64,000 nucleotides of DNA from Prinsepia uniflora (lineage: Eukaryota; Streptophyta; Magnoliopsida; Rosales; Rosaceae). Shown piece after piece: positions 34,401-46,293 of this stretch; position 1 is the stretch's first letter, and the number at the start of each line of letters is the position of its first letter. A program made the translations under genes and the position numbers. Location: contig CM064867.1 in assembly GCA_032719365.1 (NCBI GenBank), positions 66,090,136 through 66,154,135 of the forward strand. Direction: 5' to 3'. The notes below the pieces were generated by a model, which searched no databases, was not told where the DNA came from, and saw nothing but the letters and a program-made list of their open reading frames with translations.

Positions 34401-35410
34401 TGGCGCGTGAAGCCCACGCGCAGCCACTTCAGGCGGCGCGTGAGGGCGCGTGGCAGGGAATCTGGGGAAGGTTCCAACATACGAAATCTTCTATTCGATG
34501 TAACGAACATTTTGGGACTAGTTTCTTGTCGATTAGACACCGTCTCGATATGTTTCGGGGCATCGGAAGGTCTAGGGTAGGTTTAAAAATAGTTAGAAAA
34601 TCGGGAAAATTACGGGGCTTTAGTGGGAGGTTAATTAAATAGTTAGTAACCTTCTATTACAATTTGGACAGGTTTGGGAGTCCCGGTGACGGTGATCGGC
34701 TCGGGGACCGTATGGCACGCAAATCGAGGCGGCAGCTCGGACGGTCTGTGAGTGGACCTTGTTTTCTAAATTGGTGCATGCATAAATGTTTATTATATGT
34801 TTTATTACATGTTTGATGATGCCATGGGTGCATTTGTATGTGGTTACGTATCAGCATGTATTTCGAGGTTTCGGCCTTATACGGTGCTTATACGGGTCTG
34901 TATTTCTTTATTGATTTAAATGATTTAGTTTTGGATTTCTAAATGGATAAACTCGGGTATGAGACCCATTTGGTTTTGTCTCGGGCATATGACGCTATTT
35001 ACGACCTTCGGGTCTAAATCGTGGTCGCAACGTGTGTTATGTGCACGACGATCAACGATACGACGCTCGCCTCCGGATTGGGATGTGTTCCTTCCGGAGA
35101 GGTCACGATGCACGATTCGTTGTCGGGCAGCCTGGGAGGCTCGACTTCGAAGTGCTGACGGTTCAGGATAGCGATCGGTGATGAGTGCACCATGATCTTT
35201 TGGTGGTCGCGTCGGTTGATTCGTTCACGGCGACATACCAGGATTGAGAGCGGTCCTGGATGGATGGTTGCACGCATCACTATGATCGGAGTCGTGACTG
35301 ACCCTTAGATATCGGGCACGGTGCCCAGTTGAGTCATATGTTCGGGCACGAGACCCAGTTGTTTTACACTGATGATTTCGGGTCAGGGACCCCAGATGGA
35401 TTTCCAAGTT

Positions 35411-35640
35411 CATGACGGTTTATGGGAACCGGCATGAACTCTGGAAAGGTCATTCTGGTTCATGGCGGTTTATGGGGACCGGCATAAACCCTGGTTATGT
35501 TATTACGGTACATGACGGTTTATGGGAACCGGCATGTTACCTGGTTATGTTATTACGGTACATGACGGTTTATGGGAACCGGCATGTTACCTTGGCTATG
35601 GATGTTATGGATCATGACGGTTCAAGGGAACCGGGCATGA
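35411..35640. repeat. LTR minisatellite, ~55-bp unit
   Basis: Four to five tandem copies of a ~55-bp unit with CATGACGGTTTATGGGAACC, repeated at the same place in the 3' LTR (42682-42910). It makes an open frame of 156 codons in both LTRs, which I take as a by-product of the repeat. Confidence 0.9.
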
Positions 35641-36369
35641 ATGTTTATGTTATGTATATATATGTATTCATATACCTTCCTTTACTTCTATTATCTCCTC
35701 CGGGGAGGGTCGTTGGCCTGGGTGGACCCCGGAGTAGTCACGGAGCACCGACTGAGTGGAGTCACCCCCCAGTTGGGTTCCTTACTCTCTGGAAGGCTAT
35801 GGTTACTATTACCTCGGGTACGGTCAGTGGTCTACGGACACTGATCTTGACTTTGAGAAGACTCGGATTGATACCTGGGTAGCACGCGCGTAGCTTTGGA
35901 AACCTTGACAGGATTGGTTGTGTGAATTATATGTATATATATGATATATGATATATGATATGTGGTGTGCACAGGTGTGCACAGGATTTGAGCAGTGGCT
36001 CGTGTACTTGGTTTCTTTATGGTTTGGGGCCGAGTCCCTTATGGATTTGGGCAGTGGCCCGTATGGTCGTTTTCATTGTGGTCCTTTTGACCTTGGTTTA
36101 TATCTGCTTTGGGCTTAGTCCCACATATGGTTTGTTTTGGATAAATGGTTTTCGAATGCATGCATGCTTTTTAGTGAAGGGTACAAATGTCTTCCTTATG
36201 AAATGTTTTTATAAATTCTTGTTTTGTCCACTCACAGTTTTTAATGTTTTGACTGCCCTTCAGGTTGACAACGGATGTGGACTGTAGCAGAGACCGAGAT
36301 ATCACATACCTCCTCCGGATCCTGGCGTACTCTGATAGTCCGGGAGGGCAAAGGTCGGAAATATCCCTT

Positions 36370-36390
36370 GTCTGACACTTCGTGTCAGAC
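36370..36390 (+). other. Conserved hairpin near the LTR 3' end
   Basis: A 9-bp perfect stem (GTCTGACAC / GTGTCAGAC) with a TTC loop, about 55 bases before the LTR end. Equivalent stems occur in the other LTRs (for example 46206-46232 and inverted at 5878-5906), with changed loops. It could act in polyadenylation, packaging or dimerisation of the transcript; this is not determined. Confidence 0.6.
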
Positions 36391-36446
36391 GGGAGCAGGG
36401 TCATCCCACACTAATCCCGGGGGGATTGGGATGGGTCCTGTCAACG

Positions 36447-36458
36447 TGGTATCAAAGC
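36447..36458 (+). other. Primer-binding site, Met-tRNA type
   Basis: TGGTATCAAAGC three bases after the 5' LTR; it matches the plant initiator Met-tRNA 3' end complement TGGTATCAGAGC with one difference. Confidence 0.85.
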
Positions 36459-36547
36459 ATAGGATTGCTCGTAGGATGCTTATCAGAGCGGGGTTGTCTC
36501 TATTCGAGCAACCGCGGAGCTCTTGGAGTATGTACACAGGTCGAGGA

Positions 36548-36980
36548 TGACAGGACCCAACTTCGCCGTCGAACGTCCGAATTCGACGTGCCGCTTGTCT
36601 ACGGATTCGTATCGTCCTTATCTACATAACGGTCTTCGGCCCTCGGCCATCGGACCTCCCGGTCAAAAAGTCAACTTTTGACCTCCTATTCACCCAAATT
36701 ACCAAAATGCCCCTAAACTTCCGAACGTCATAACTTCTTCCTCGAATGTCGGAATTGAACGTGCCACCTGTCTATGAACTCGTGACGTCACGAACTACGT
36801 CACGGTCATCGGTCAAAGTCCATTTGGCCGCCCGATTAAAAAGTCAACGTTTTGCCACCATCAGGGGCAAAACGGTCATTTCGCATCACTCGCCCGATTT
36901 CGCTCTACTAATCACGGATTAGCCTCACTAATCGTGATTAGTCACTAATCTAATCATGGAATTTGGGACGGGTCGTTACA
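36548..36980 (-). mobile_element. Internally deleted 433-bp LTR copy, inverted, TSD GAGGA
   Basis: On the minus strand it begins TGTAACGACCCGTCCCAAA, follows the LARD LTR for about 420 bases to GACGGCGAAGTT, then jumps directly to the terminal GGGTCCTGTCA. It is flanked by GAGGA on both sides (36543-36547 and 36981-36985). It therefore integrated as an LTR-ended unit, and about 3.1 kb of LTR interior is missing. Confidence 0.9.
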
Positions 36981-39900
36981 GAGGATGTGATATCTCAATG
37001 GACTACAGTTCGTGATCAACCTGATAGTTGGGGTGCCGGTACGATAGTTAGTAGGACTGTATCATGGAATGTCTTGGTTCGGCACTAGATGTCGGGGTTG
37101 CCATAGTTCTGTCGTGGATGACAGTGTGGGACCCTACAAAGGGATAAACGTATTCTTATAGATTTGGATAGTGAGACGGTTAATTGGGATCCTCTTCACG
37201 ATGTCGTAGGATCGGTTCCGACGACTGGTTGGGAGTTGTGACTATCCGATGATCGGATTTGATTGAGTTAGATGGATTTACTACTGTCGGCAGTTAGCAG
37301 TCGGATTCGGGGAATCCTAGTTGGATTGACGTCTTTTCGATGTCCAGACAGCGGAGTCGGTTAGATTGTGGATTGTACTGCAGTTGGTAGCTTGCAGTTG
37401 GGTTCAGAGTGACCCTAGGTGTAATCGTGGAACCCTACTTTTGGGTGTATGGTTCGGAAATGTGAGTTGACGAGTGGTGCGACTTGGACGACTATTCGGA
37501 TTTGGATTCGTTAATCGGTCTAGTCATGTCAGCTTGTGTTGGGACTGCACTTCGCAGTCGGGGTTGTACTTATCGATTAGACCGAGTTGGTTGTCGAGCT
37601 ACTCAGTTGTGGTTTGACGCAACTAAGGTCGTGGGCGACCTGGTAGACGACATTTGGGTTAGTCGAAGTACGACTGGTTAGAGTTCGGTTGGACAAGTTA
37701 TCAGGGTTGGTACTTGTCGATGAAATCCCTGAGTGGGATACAGAGTGATTAATACGGGCGGTTGATTCCGTTGGATGTGAACCTCGATAGCGATGTCTGG
37801 TAGTTAGGTCTGCACGAGTGTGGGGCAGGCGCTACTACCGAGAGTGGTTGTAGTTACGGTTGTTGGGAATCGGGGACGTTCAGGGGACGTTTCCTTATCT
37901 CGTATGAGATGTCTGGGTGACTGTACCCAGAGTTGTTGGGTATGAGGGAGGCAGAGTTTCTCCAATATGAGTAGAGGTACGGGATCGTCGTTCAGTATGA
38001 GCGGAGATCCAGGGTTGTCAGTTTTGCACATGGTGTGCCGATGCTGATATTGATATTAGTGTTGATGATAGTGCGTTGGCGCTGGTACTAGCGCTGGTGC
38101 TGGTGCCGGTGATTGTGATGACGTTGAGTCACATCCGTCGTGATGGGCTTATGTTTGGTATCTGTGGTCCCAGAGTGGATCTCAGATAGAGTTAAATTGG
38201 TTAGGGGACACGTGGTTGATGTCCGGGTATGTTGTTTCCAATCTTGTTGGAACTTCGGAATCGCGAGAGTTACGATTGGGGTGACACGAGGAGTGCGGGC
38301 TTTCCGCATTATATTGGGTAATTCGAAGTCATTAGGGTGACTTCTCAGGTTCTGCTAAGGCAGATGATGGTTGTATCACTAGTACACTGATCGTGTATTG
38401 GTTGGTGGACCCGGGATTTGTCTTGGGTCATCAGCATGTGTTGAGTATATCGAAGTTAGGTGACTGAGATTCTCATCTTCTGCATGGTGGCAGACGATGT
38501 TGGTTTACGTGACGTGGTGAATGCAGCGAGTTTGGTTGTATTCACATAGGACGAGTATTGATGTCATTGTTGGGTATCATCCTTGGTTTTTCCTAGGTGG
38601 AATGACAAGGATCGATACGAGGTAATCAGTGAGAACCCACAGTCTCGGCGTGTTTCGTCGTTGACAAATCTGTTTAGATGTGGGAATTGGTTTAGGACTT
38701 TGGGTATCGTTATGGATCTGGATCGTGATATTGATGATTCAGATTGGTGGAGAGTTTATCACTCTTACTTGAGTGTTGAGTTGAGGATATTGGGACTGAA
38801 CTTCTTTTCGAGGTAAATCCCATATGGCTTACTACTCGCCTAAGTAGCTGTCCGATGAGTAGTTTTCCGACGTGGTCGGATATGGTCAACCTAGATGTGT
38901 TGATGTTGGGATTGGCTTTCCTATGAAGTCAATCGATGGTAATGTGGTAATCGGTGGAGCAGGTATCCGATAGGTTCGGATATGGTACGTCTCGGTAGAC
39001 GAGAGCGATATTTCGAGTTTTGGAATCAGATTTCTGGATGACGATTCAGGATGTGATTTTAGAACTTGAAAGAGGATTTCTGGATTTGGGTTTTGGAATC
39101 GGATTCTGGGTGACGATTCAGGATTTGATTCTAGAGCTTGACTGTGGATTTTCTTTTTATGGATTTGGGTTCGGAATGGTTATTCCAAATGCTAGCTTAC
39201 GGAATGATGATTTCAGATTCGAATTTGGACATAGTTATGTATATGAGTTCTGGGTTTGGATTCGGGATTTCTTACGAAATTGCGGAATCGGATTCGGATT
39301 TGAAAATAGATGATGGGTTGGAGTTTCGATTTGTCTAGTCTGGGATTGGACAAATGGACTCCATAGTAGAAACATAATTGGCTACAGCCTAGGTGGTTGT
39401 AGGCTGATTGATGGGTAGTTGTATGTACCTTGTACGTTGTTCGAGGTACGATACCGGGCAGACTTGTGATGCCTGGTGACGGTATATAGGTTATACCGTG
39501 GGTATGTTAGTGAGCGTATTGGTAGTCGGCTTGATTCCGATACCATTGAATTTGTCGGGGACGTGGATTGGACATTGGATACTGTGCAGTGGGTCATAGT
39601 ATTTCTGGTGGGTCCAGTTACACACAAGCTGAGTACTTTTTTTGGTATACGTATACTCAGGTTGAGTGAGTTGGTGGTTATTGTAATCACGAGTGAGTAT
39701 AGTGTTAGTTTTCGACTGACGACTATCAAGTGGTGACGGTTTGTCGGAAGTGTCAACATGAATCGGTTAGTGAGGTCTGATGACTCCCAGTGGGAAAACG
39801 TCAGAATAGATTAGTGATTGAAAAGGGAACCGTCTAGTTGGTTGTGCCAGTGAAACGGTAGATCTGACAAGTGGTGTCAGTTCGGAGCGTACGACTTCTG

Positions 39901-40050
39901 TCATTTGACGTGGTCGAATGTAGTCGATACGACGTGAGTGTTAGTGGTACGTCTGGTTGCAGACGAGTATCGTTCTGGTTAGTGGGTGTACAAGTGTACA
40001 CGTGTCGTGAGATCGAATTATTTCCACGGGGTGGATGTGGAATCAAGATA

Positions 40051-40147
40051 GTTAGAGTTTCGAGAACGAAACTAATTAAGGAGGGAAGAACGGTTAGAAT
40101 TAGGTCGGTTGGAATTTCGAGGACGAAATTAATTAAGGAGGGAAGGT
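40051..40147 (+). other. Polypurine tract, duplicated
   Basis: AATTAAGGAGGGAAGG directly before the 3' LTR (about 40131-40147). A second copy (AATTAAGGAGGGAAGA) ends 57 bases upstream, each preceded by a TTTCGAG(G/A)ACGAAA box, so the whole unit is tandemly duplicated. The purine tract primes plus-strand DNA synthesis in LTR retrotransposons. Confidence 0.85.
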
Positions 40148-43100
40148 TGTAACGACCCGTCCCGAATTTCATGACTAGATTAGTGACTAATCACGATTAG
40201 TGAGGTTAATCGGTGATTAGTTAGGCTAAATCGGACGAACAATGCGAAATGACCGTTTTGCCCCTGGTGGTGGCAAAACGTTGACTTTTCAATCGGGCGG
40301 TCAAATGGACTTTGACCGATGACCGTGACGTAGTTCGTGACGTCACGAGTTCATAGGCAGGTGGCACGTTCAATTCCGACGTTCGTGGAGGAAGTTATGA
40401 CGTTCAGAAGTTTAAGGGCATTTTGGTAATTTGAGTGAATAGGAGGTCAAATGTTGACTTTTTGACCGGGAGGTCCGATGGCCGAGGGCCAAAGACCGTT
40501 ACGTAGATGGGGACGATACGAATCCGTAGACAGGCGGCACGTCGAATTCGGACGTTCGACGGCGAAGTTACGGTTCACGGAAGTTCAAGTGCACTATTGC
40601 ACGAATTACGAAACGGGTTCACTTTTGGACTCTAGTGGGCCCAGATATTTGTGTTGATGCCCAATGGATGAGTGACAAGTGTCACCCATCCAATGGACAC
40701 CATATTCCTTCATGCACCTTGCAAACCATTTCCTTTTCCCATTTCAAAAACCCAAAACCCATACCCGATCTCACCATTTCTCTCCCTCTTTGTGCAACCC
40801 AAACCCAACCAACCCAACCCCATCTTGACCAGGACTGAGACCAGAGAGTGAGGGAGGATGTAGGACGCGGTGGCCGGCCCAGGAAGGCGCCGTCGTGGGC
40901 GGCGGAGCCACGAACCCGTGCGGGTGCACGGTAAGGCCCAAATTTCCTTTTTAATTGATTTTGACGTTATGGTTGATTTTTGACGATTAGGATGAGTTAG
41001 TTAGGATTCTAGGACAGTTTTAAGGCGATTTTGGTGGTGGTTGACGGCTGAGAAGTCGTGGGAGGAAAATGGGAAAACTGAACCCGTGAGGTTCAAAAAT
41101 CAAACCTCGGGTTCTATGGGTTTTTCCTTGTTTTGATCATCCAAACATGTTCCTAGGATCATATTAGGAAGTTTAGAATCGATTGGGAAGAAAACGGACC
41201 AAAAATGAGGGAGAATGAGACCTGGACCGGTTACGCCGGTCCAAGTTGCAGGAAAAACCGGACCGGACCGATTCGGACCGGTCTGACCGATGTAGGGGAT
41301 GACAGGTGACGTCATCCTGCTGACGTCATCATGTCAGGGATGACGTCAGCATTGTCAGATCTGACAATGTCATCTGACATGTCAGAAAATGGGCCAATAG
41401 GAGTGCGACACGTGTCACATGTTAGTGCACAGTCAGCACTGACATGTCAGTGACGTGGCCCAATCGGGGGCTGACACGTGTCACTGACATGGACCAGTGC
41501 CGTGATGACACGTGGCACATGTCAGACTGCCACGTGGCACTGACAGAACAATGACGTGGACCAATGGGAGCATGACACGTGGCACCTGTCAGAGTCTGAC
41601 ATGTCAGACCTGACAGCTGTCAGATGACGTCATGCTGACGTCAGCGATGACATTAGCAGGTACTGTAGCTGGCGCGTGAAGCCCACGCGCAGCCACTTCA
41701 GGCGGCGTGTGAGGGCGCGTGGCAGGGAATCTGGGGAAGGTTCCAACATACGAAATCTTCTATTCGATGTAACGAACATTTTGGGACTGGTTTCTTGTCG
41801 ATCGGACACTGTTTCGATATGTTTCGGGGCATCGAAAGGTCTAGGGTAGGTTTAAAAATAGTTAGAAAATCGGGAAAATTACGGGGCTTTAGTGGGAGGT
41901 TAATTAAGTAGTTAGTAACCTTCTATTACAATTTGGACAGGTTTGGGAGTCCCGGTGACGGTGATCGGCTCGGGGAGCCGTATGGCACGCAAATCGAGGC
42001 GGCAGCTCGGACGGTCTGTGAGTGGATCTTGTTTTCTAAATTGGTGCATGCATAAATGTTTATTATATGTTTTATTACATGTTTGATGATGCCATGGGTG
42101 CATTTGTATGTGGTTACGTATCAGCACGTATTTCGAGGTTTCGGCCTTATACGGTGCTTATACGGGTCTGTATTTCTTTATTGATTTAAATGATTTGGTT
42201 TTGGATTTATAAATGGATAAACTCGGGTATGAGACCTATTTGGTTTTGTCTCGGGCATATGACGCTATTTACGACCTTCGGGTCTAAATCGTGGTCGCGA
42301 CGTGTGTTATGTGCACGACGATCAACGATACGACGCTCGCCTCCGGATTGGGATGTGTTCCTTCCGGAGAGGTCACGATGTACGATTCGTTGTCGGGCAG
42401 CCTGGGGAGGCTCGACTTCGAAGTGCTGACGGTTCAGGATAGCGATCGGTGATGAGTGCACCATGATCTTTTGGTGGTCGCGTTGGTTGATTCGTTCACG
42501 GCGACATACCAGGATTGAGAGCGGTCCTGAATGGATGGTTGCACGCATCACTATGATCGGAGTCGTGACTGACCCTTAGATTTCGGGCACGGTGCCCAGT
42601 TGAGTCATATGTTCGGGCACGAGACCCAGTTGTTTTACACTGATGATTTCGGGTCAGGGACCCTAGATGGATTTCCAAGTTCATGACGGTTTATGGGAAC
42701 CGGCATGAACTCTGGAAAGGTCATTCTGGTTCATGGCGATTTATGGGGACCGGCATGAACCCTGGTTATGTTATTACGGTACATGACGGTTTATGGGAAC
42801 CGGCATGTTACCTGGTTATGTTATTACGGTACATGAGGGTTTATGGGAACCGGCATGTTACCTTGGCTATGGATGTTATGGATCATGACGGTTCAAGGGA
42901 ACCGGGCATGAATGTTTATGTTATGTATATATATGTATTCATATACCTTCATTTACTTCTATTATCTCCTCCGGGGAGGGTCGTTGGTCTGGGTGGACCC
43001 CGGAGTAGTCACGGAGCACCGACTAAGTGGAGTCACCCCCCAGTTGGGTTCCTTACTCTCAGGAAGGCTATGGTTACTATTACCTCGGGTACGGTCAGTG

Positions 43101-43391
43101 GTCTACGGACACTGATCTTGACTTTGAGAAGACTCGGATTGAGACCTGGGTAGCACGCGCGTAGCTTTGGAAACCGTGACAAGATTGGTTGTGTGAATTA
43201 TATGTATATATATGATATATGATATATGATATGTGGTGTGCACAGGTGTGCACAGGATTTGAGCAGTGGCTCGTGTACTTGGTTTCTTTATGGTTTGGGG
43301 CCGAGTCCCTTATGGATTTGGGCAATGGCCCGTATGGTCGTTTTCATTGTGGTCCTTTCGACCTTGGTTTATATCTGCTTTGGGCTTACTT

Positions 43392-46293
43392 TGTAACGAC
43401 CCGTCCCGAATATCGGGATTTAATAATATTTAATTGTGATTTACTAATCTGGGATTAGTTGTGTGATTTCGGACGAATTGTGCAAAATGACCGTTTTGCC
43501 CCTGGGCGTGGGTAAAACGTTGACTTTTATTTCGGATGGTCAAATGGACTTTGACCGATGACCGTGATGTAGTTCGGGACGTCACGAGTTCATAGACAGG
43601 TGGCACGTTCGATTCCGACGTTCGTGGTGAAAGTTATGATGTACGGAAGTGCAAGGGCATTTTCGTAATTTGGACGATATAGGGGGAAATGTTGACTTTT
43701 TGATCGGGGGGTCTGATGGCCGAGGACCGAGGACCGTTAGGAAGGTCTCGATGCCCTGAGTTCGTAGACAGGCGGCACGCATCAATCGGAGTCCGTATGA
43801 CCGAGTTACGGGTCAGGATGCGTGAGGAGCATTTTGGTAATTTTCTACACAAGGGCAGAATTGTAATTTCACACGGGACACTGTTTCATTGAACTGGCCG
43901 TGAAGTGGATGCTTTGTGCGATCGATCCCATGATTTGTTTATCAATTTAATGGCTGAATTGGGACACTGTGAGGTGTGATTGCACATGTATTGTGCTGGC
44001 AATCGATTGCACGACATGGGCATTGGTTTGTTTAATGGTTTCGGGTCAGTGCTGGGGAACTTTGCACAGTCGTTTGAGGACGGTTTTGGGTGCCTTTAAC
44101 GGCTAAATAGGATTAAAGGAATGGAATATATGTCGAGTGGGTTACTCTGGGATTGAGAATGAAAGGAAATGAGGGAAATTGGTGTTGGATTTCTCTGAAA
44201 ACCCGAAACTGGTTTCTGGGAAATTCAAATGCAAACTTCTAGTTGTAGGCCAGCCCAAGCCTAATTGATGATGGATTGAGCTTCCTAGAACTTCAACGTG
44301 TCGAACCAGATCAAATGGGGCAAGCTTTGGGGCTCCTAGGGCCGTGGACGGACGAGGTGATGGCCGGAAAACTCAAGCTTGAGTCGTGGTGATTGAGGTA
44401 ACTTCGTGTTCAATTAATCATGTGAATTGGTTCGTATTAACCCTTATAAGCTTCCTGTGAAGTTAATTTGACAATGGTTGAGGATTGATGGAGTTTTGGT
44501 GATTGACCCGTTTTGGGTGATCACAGGTTGTTGACATGATTAATCGATGGTTGATGTTGATCATTGACACAGAACTGAAATTGGTTGGTTGATGATTGTT
44601 ATAGGATCAAGAACGGATCGAATTGATGTCGAATTGGGTGTGTTTGAACCGAATCCTATCGCGGGCTTTCCAACCCGTTTACCAGACAACCGGGTGAAGA
44701 AGGAACACTGTAGCAGTCACTGTAGCAGGCGCGTGGCTTTCACGCGCAGCCACTCACGGCGGCGCGTGACGGCACATGGGCACGAATCTCGAGGTGAGGT
44801 CAACATGACTTTTGTCCTATACAATGTAACGAACATTTTGGGATTGGTTTCGTGTCGATCGGACACCGTCTCGATATTTTTCGGGATGTCCGAAGGTTTT
44901 AAATCCAGTTTAAAAATACTTAAAAATTCGGGAAAATTACGGGACTTGAATAGGATGTTAATGATGAGGTTAGTAATCCTCTAATGTGATTTGGACAGGA
45001 TTGGGAGTCCCGGTGATAGTGGTGTGGCCCGGGAAGGCCTATGGCACGCGTATCGAGGCGCTCGGTTAAACGGTCTGTGAGTGGACATTGGTTTTATAAA
45101 TTTGATGCATGCATAACTGTTTCATGATTGTTATAATTATGATTAAATGATTTACTTTGGATATCGATGAATTTAAATGATTTCACGCATTTCGAGGTGA
45201 TTTACGTATTTGCACGTAAACCGAGGTTTTCTGGATTTGCACCGATTTCCATAAATGTGGTTGGATATGATTTTATGAAACGGTTACGAACTTGATAAAG
45301 TAAAATCGGGCCAGGGGCCCAGTTAACTTGTAAAATCGGGCCAAGGGCCCAGTTAACTTATGAATCGGGTCAGGGTCCCAGTTAACTTGTGAATTCGGGC
45401 CGGGGGCCCAATGGACTTATGAATTCAGGCCAGGGGCCAGTTAACTTATGAAATTCGGCCAGGGGCCCAGTTGATTTATTCATGTGATTCGGGTCGGGGA
45501 CCCTAAAATGGAATCGAATAAATGATTTTGGATTTAAATCAACTATTTGGACTTATAATGGTTTTGATGATATTGAAATTATGGTTATGGCACGTTTCAC
45601 AGTATTTGGGCTTGAGACCCGTCTGATGAAACTTAAATATTGGTTTGGATTTTATCTATGTATATATTTATGCTTTGCATTTGGATATCAATAAAATGTA
45701 TTTGGTACTGCACTGTATGGATCCTTCCATATTATATTGTCTCCTCCGGATGAGGTACCCCGGAGAGGTCACGGACGTCTAGTACGTCCAGCGTCTATGA
45801 CGCTAAGCATCGGGGATGCTGTACCCGAACGGGGTTCGGGGATTGAACTCGGAAATTGAGACCCGAGTGGCACGCGTAGCCTTGTGATTGTGACCTTATT
45901 GACGTCAGGGACGTCAGACATCAGGGATGTCGAATTGGGGTGTATAGTGCAGTGGCTAAAATTATGTTTATGGTTCATATTATATGATATATGATTTTCA
46001 ATGATGGTGCATGCATATGCTTTTACTGGGGGGCATAAATGTCTTATAAATGTTTTAAACAGACTTATTTATTTTCGTCCACTCACAGCTTTTGTTTTAA
46101 TGCCCTTCAGGTTGATTTCGGATGCGACTGCAGCAGAGACTGGGACATCATACACCTCCTACATCGATCCTTACGCACTCTGGTAGCCCGGTTGGGCAGT
46201 GACAACAGGTTATCCCTTGTCTGACACCTCTTGTCAGACGGGAGCATGACACATTCCATGGAAATCCCGGGGGGATTGGGATGGGTCGTGTCA
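43392..46293 (+). mobile_element. Solo LTR of the large family nested in the LARD 3' LTR
   Basis: Begins TGTAACGACCCGTCCCGAA and ends GGGATGGGTCGTGTCA; 2902 bp. Flanks are TACTT (43387-43391) and TAGTC (46294-46298); the intact 5' LTR reads TAGTC at this place, so the left copy of the TSD appears to carry two changes. It has its own minisatellite at 45298-45500 and the CTGTGAGTGGAC / GTCCACTCACAG pair (45077 and 46076). Same subfamily as 22098-24767 by its CTCCTCCGGATGAGGTACC and GACGTC-rich blocks. Confidence 0.9.
45298..45500. repeat. LTR minisatellite, ~30-bp unit
   Basis: About six tandem copies of a 27-34-bp unit with TCGGGCCAGGGGCCCAGTTA in the nested solo LTR. Each unit contains a GGGCC/GGCCC dyad. 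Confidence 0.9.

Larger units (their letters stand above)
32880..36443 (+). repeat. 5' LTR of the LARD (3564 bp)
   Basis: Landmarks in order: a conserved leader with TTTTGCCCCTAG and GTTGACTTTT; a GACGTCA/CACGTG-rich block (34038-34400); GATGTAACGAACATTTTGGG (about 34498); CTGTGAGTGGAC (34746-34757) with TGCATGCATAAATG; a minisatellite (35411-35640); a CTCCTCCGG block (35695); TGCATGCATGC (36157); GTCCACTCACAG (36226-36237); and a hairpin TCTGACAC-TTC-GTGTCAGA (36370-36390) near the end. No open frame matches a known protein. Confidence 0.93.
36444..40147 (+). other. Non-coding internal domain of the LARD
   Basis: Apart from the nested mini-LTR at 36548-36980 this is about 3.27 kb of stop-dense sequence. 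No zinc knuckle, protease DSG/DTG, RT YxDD, RNase H or integrase motif was found in any frame, and the longest open frames (below about 130 codons) look like chance. Its end has a duplicated ~57-bp unit that includes the purine tract. Transposition would need enzymes from a helper element not in this window. Confidence 0.85.

Noticed and set aside
36548..36980. First read as a chance inversion or an assembly artefact of the LARD LTR
   Set aside because: The exact GAGGA duplication at both sides and the direct join to the LTR's terminal bases show an integrated unit.
35412..43153. A 156-codon frame present twice (35412-35882 and 42683-43153), which looks like a conserved gene
   Set aside because: The two copies are the same place in the two LTRs of one element, and most of the frame is a tandem minisatellite; no domain or start context supports a protein.
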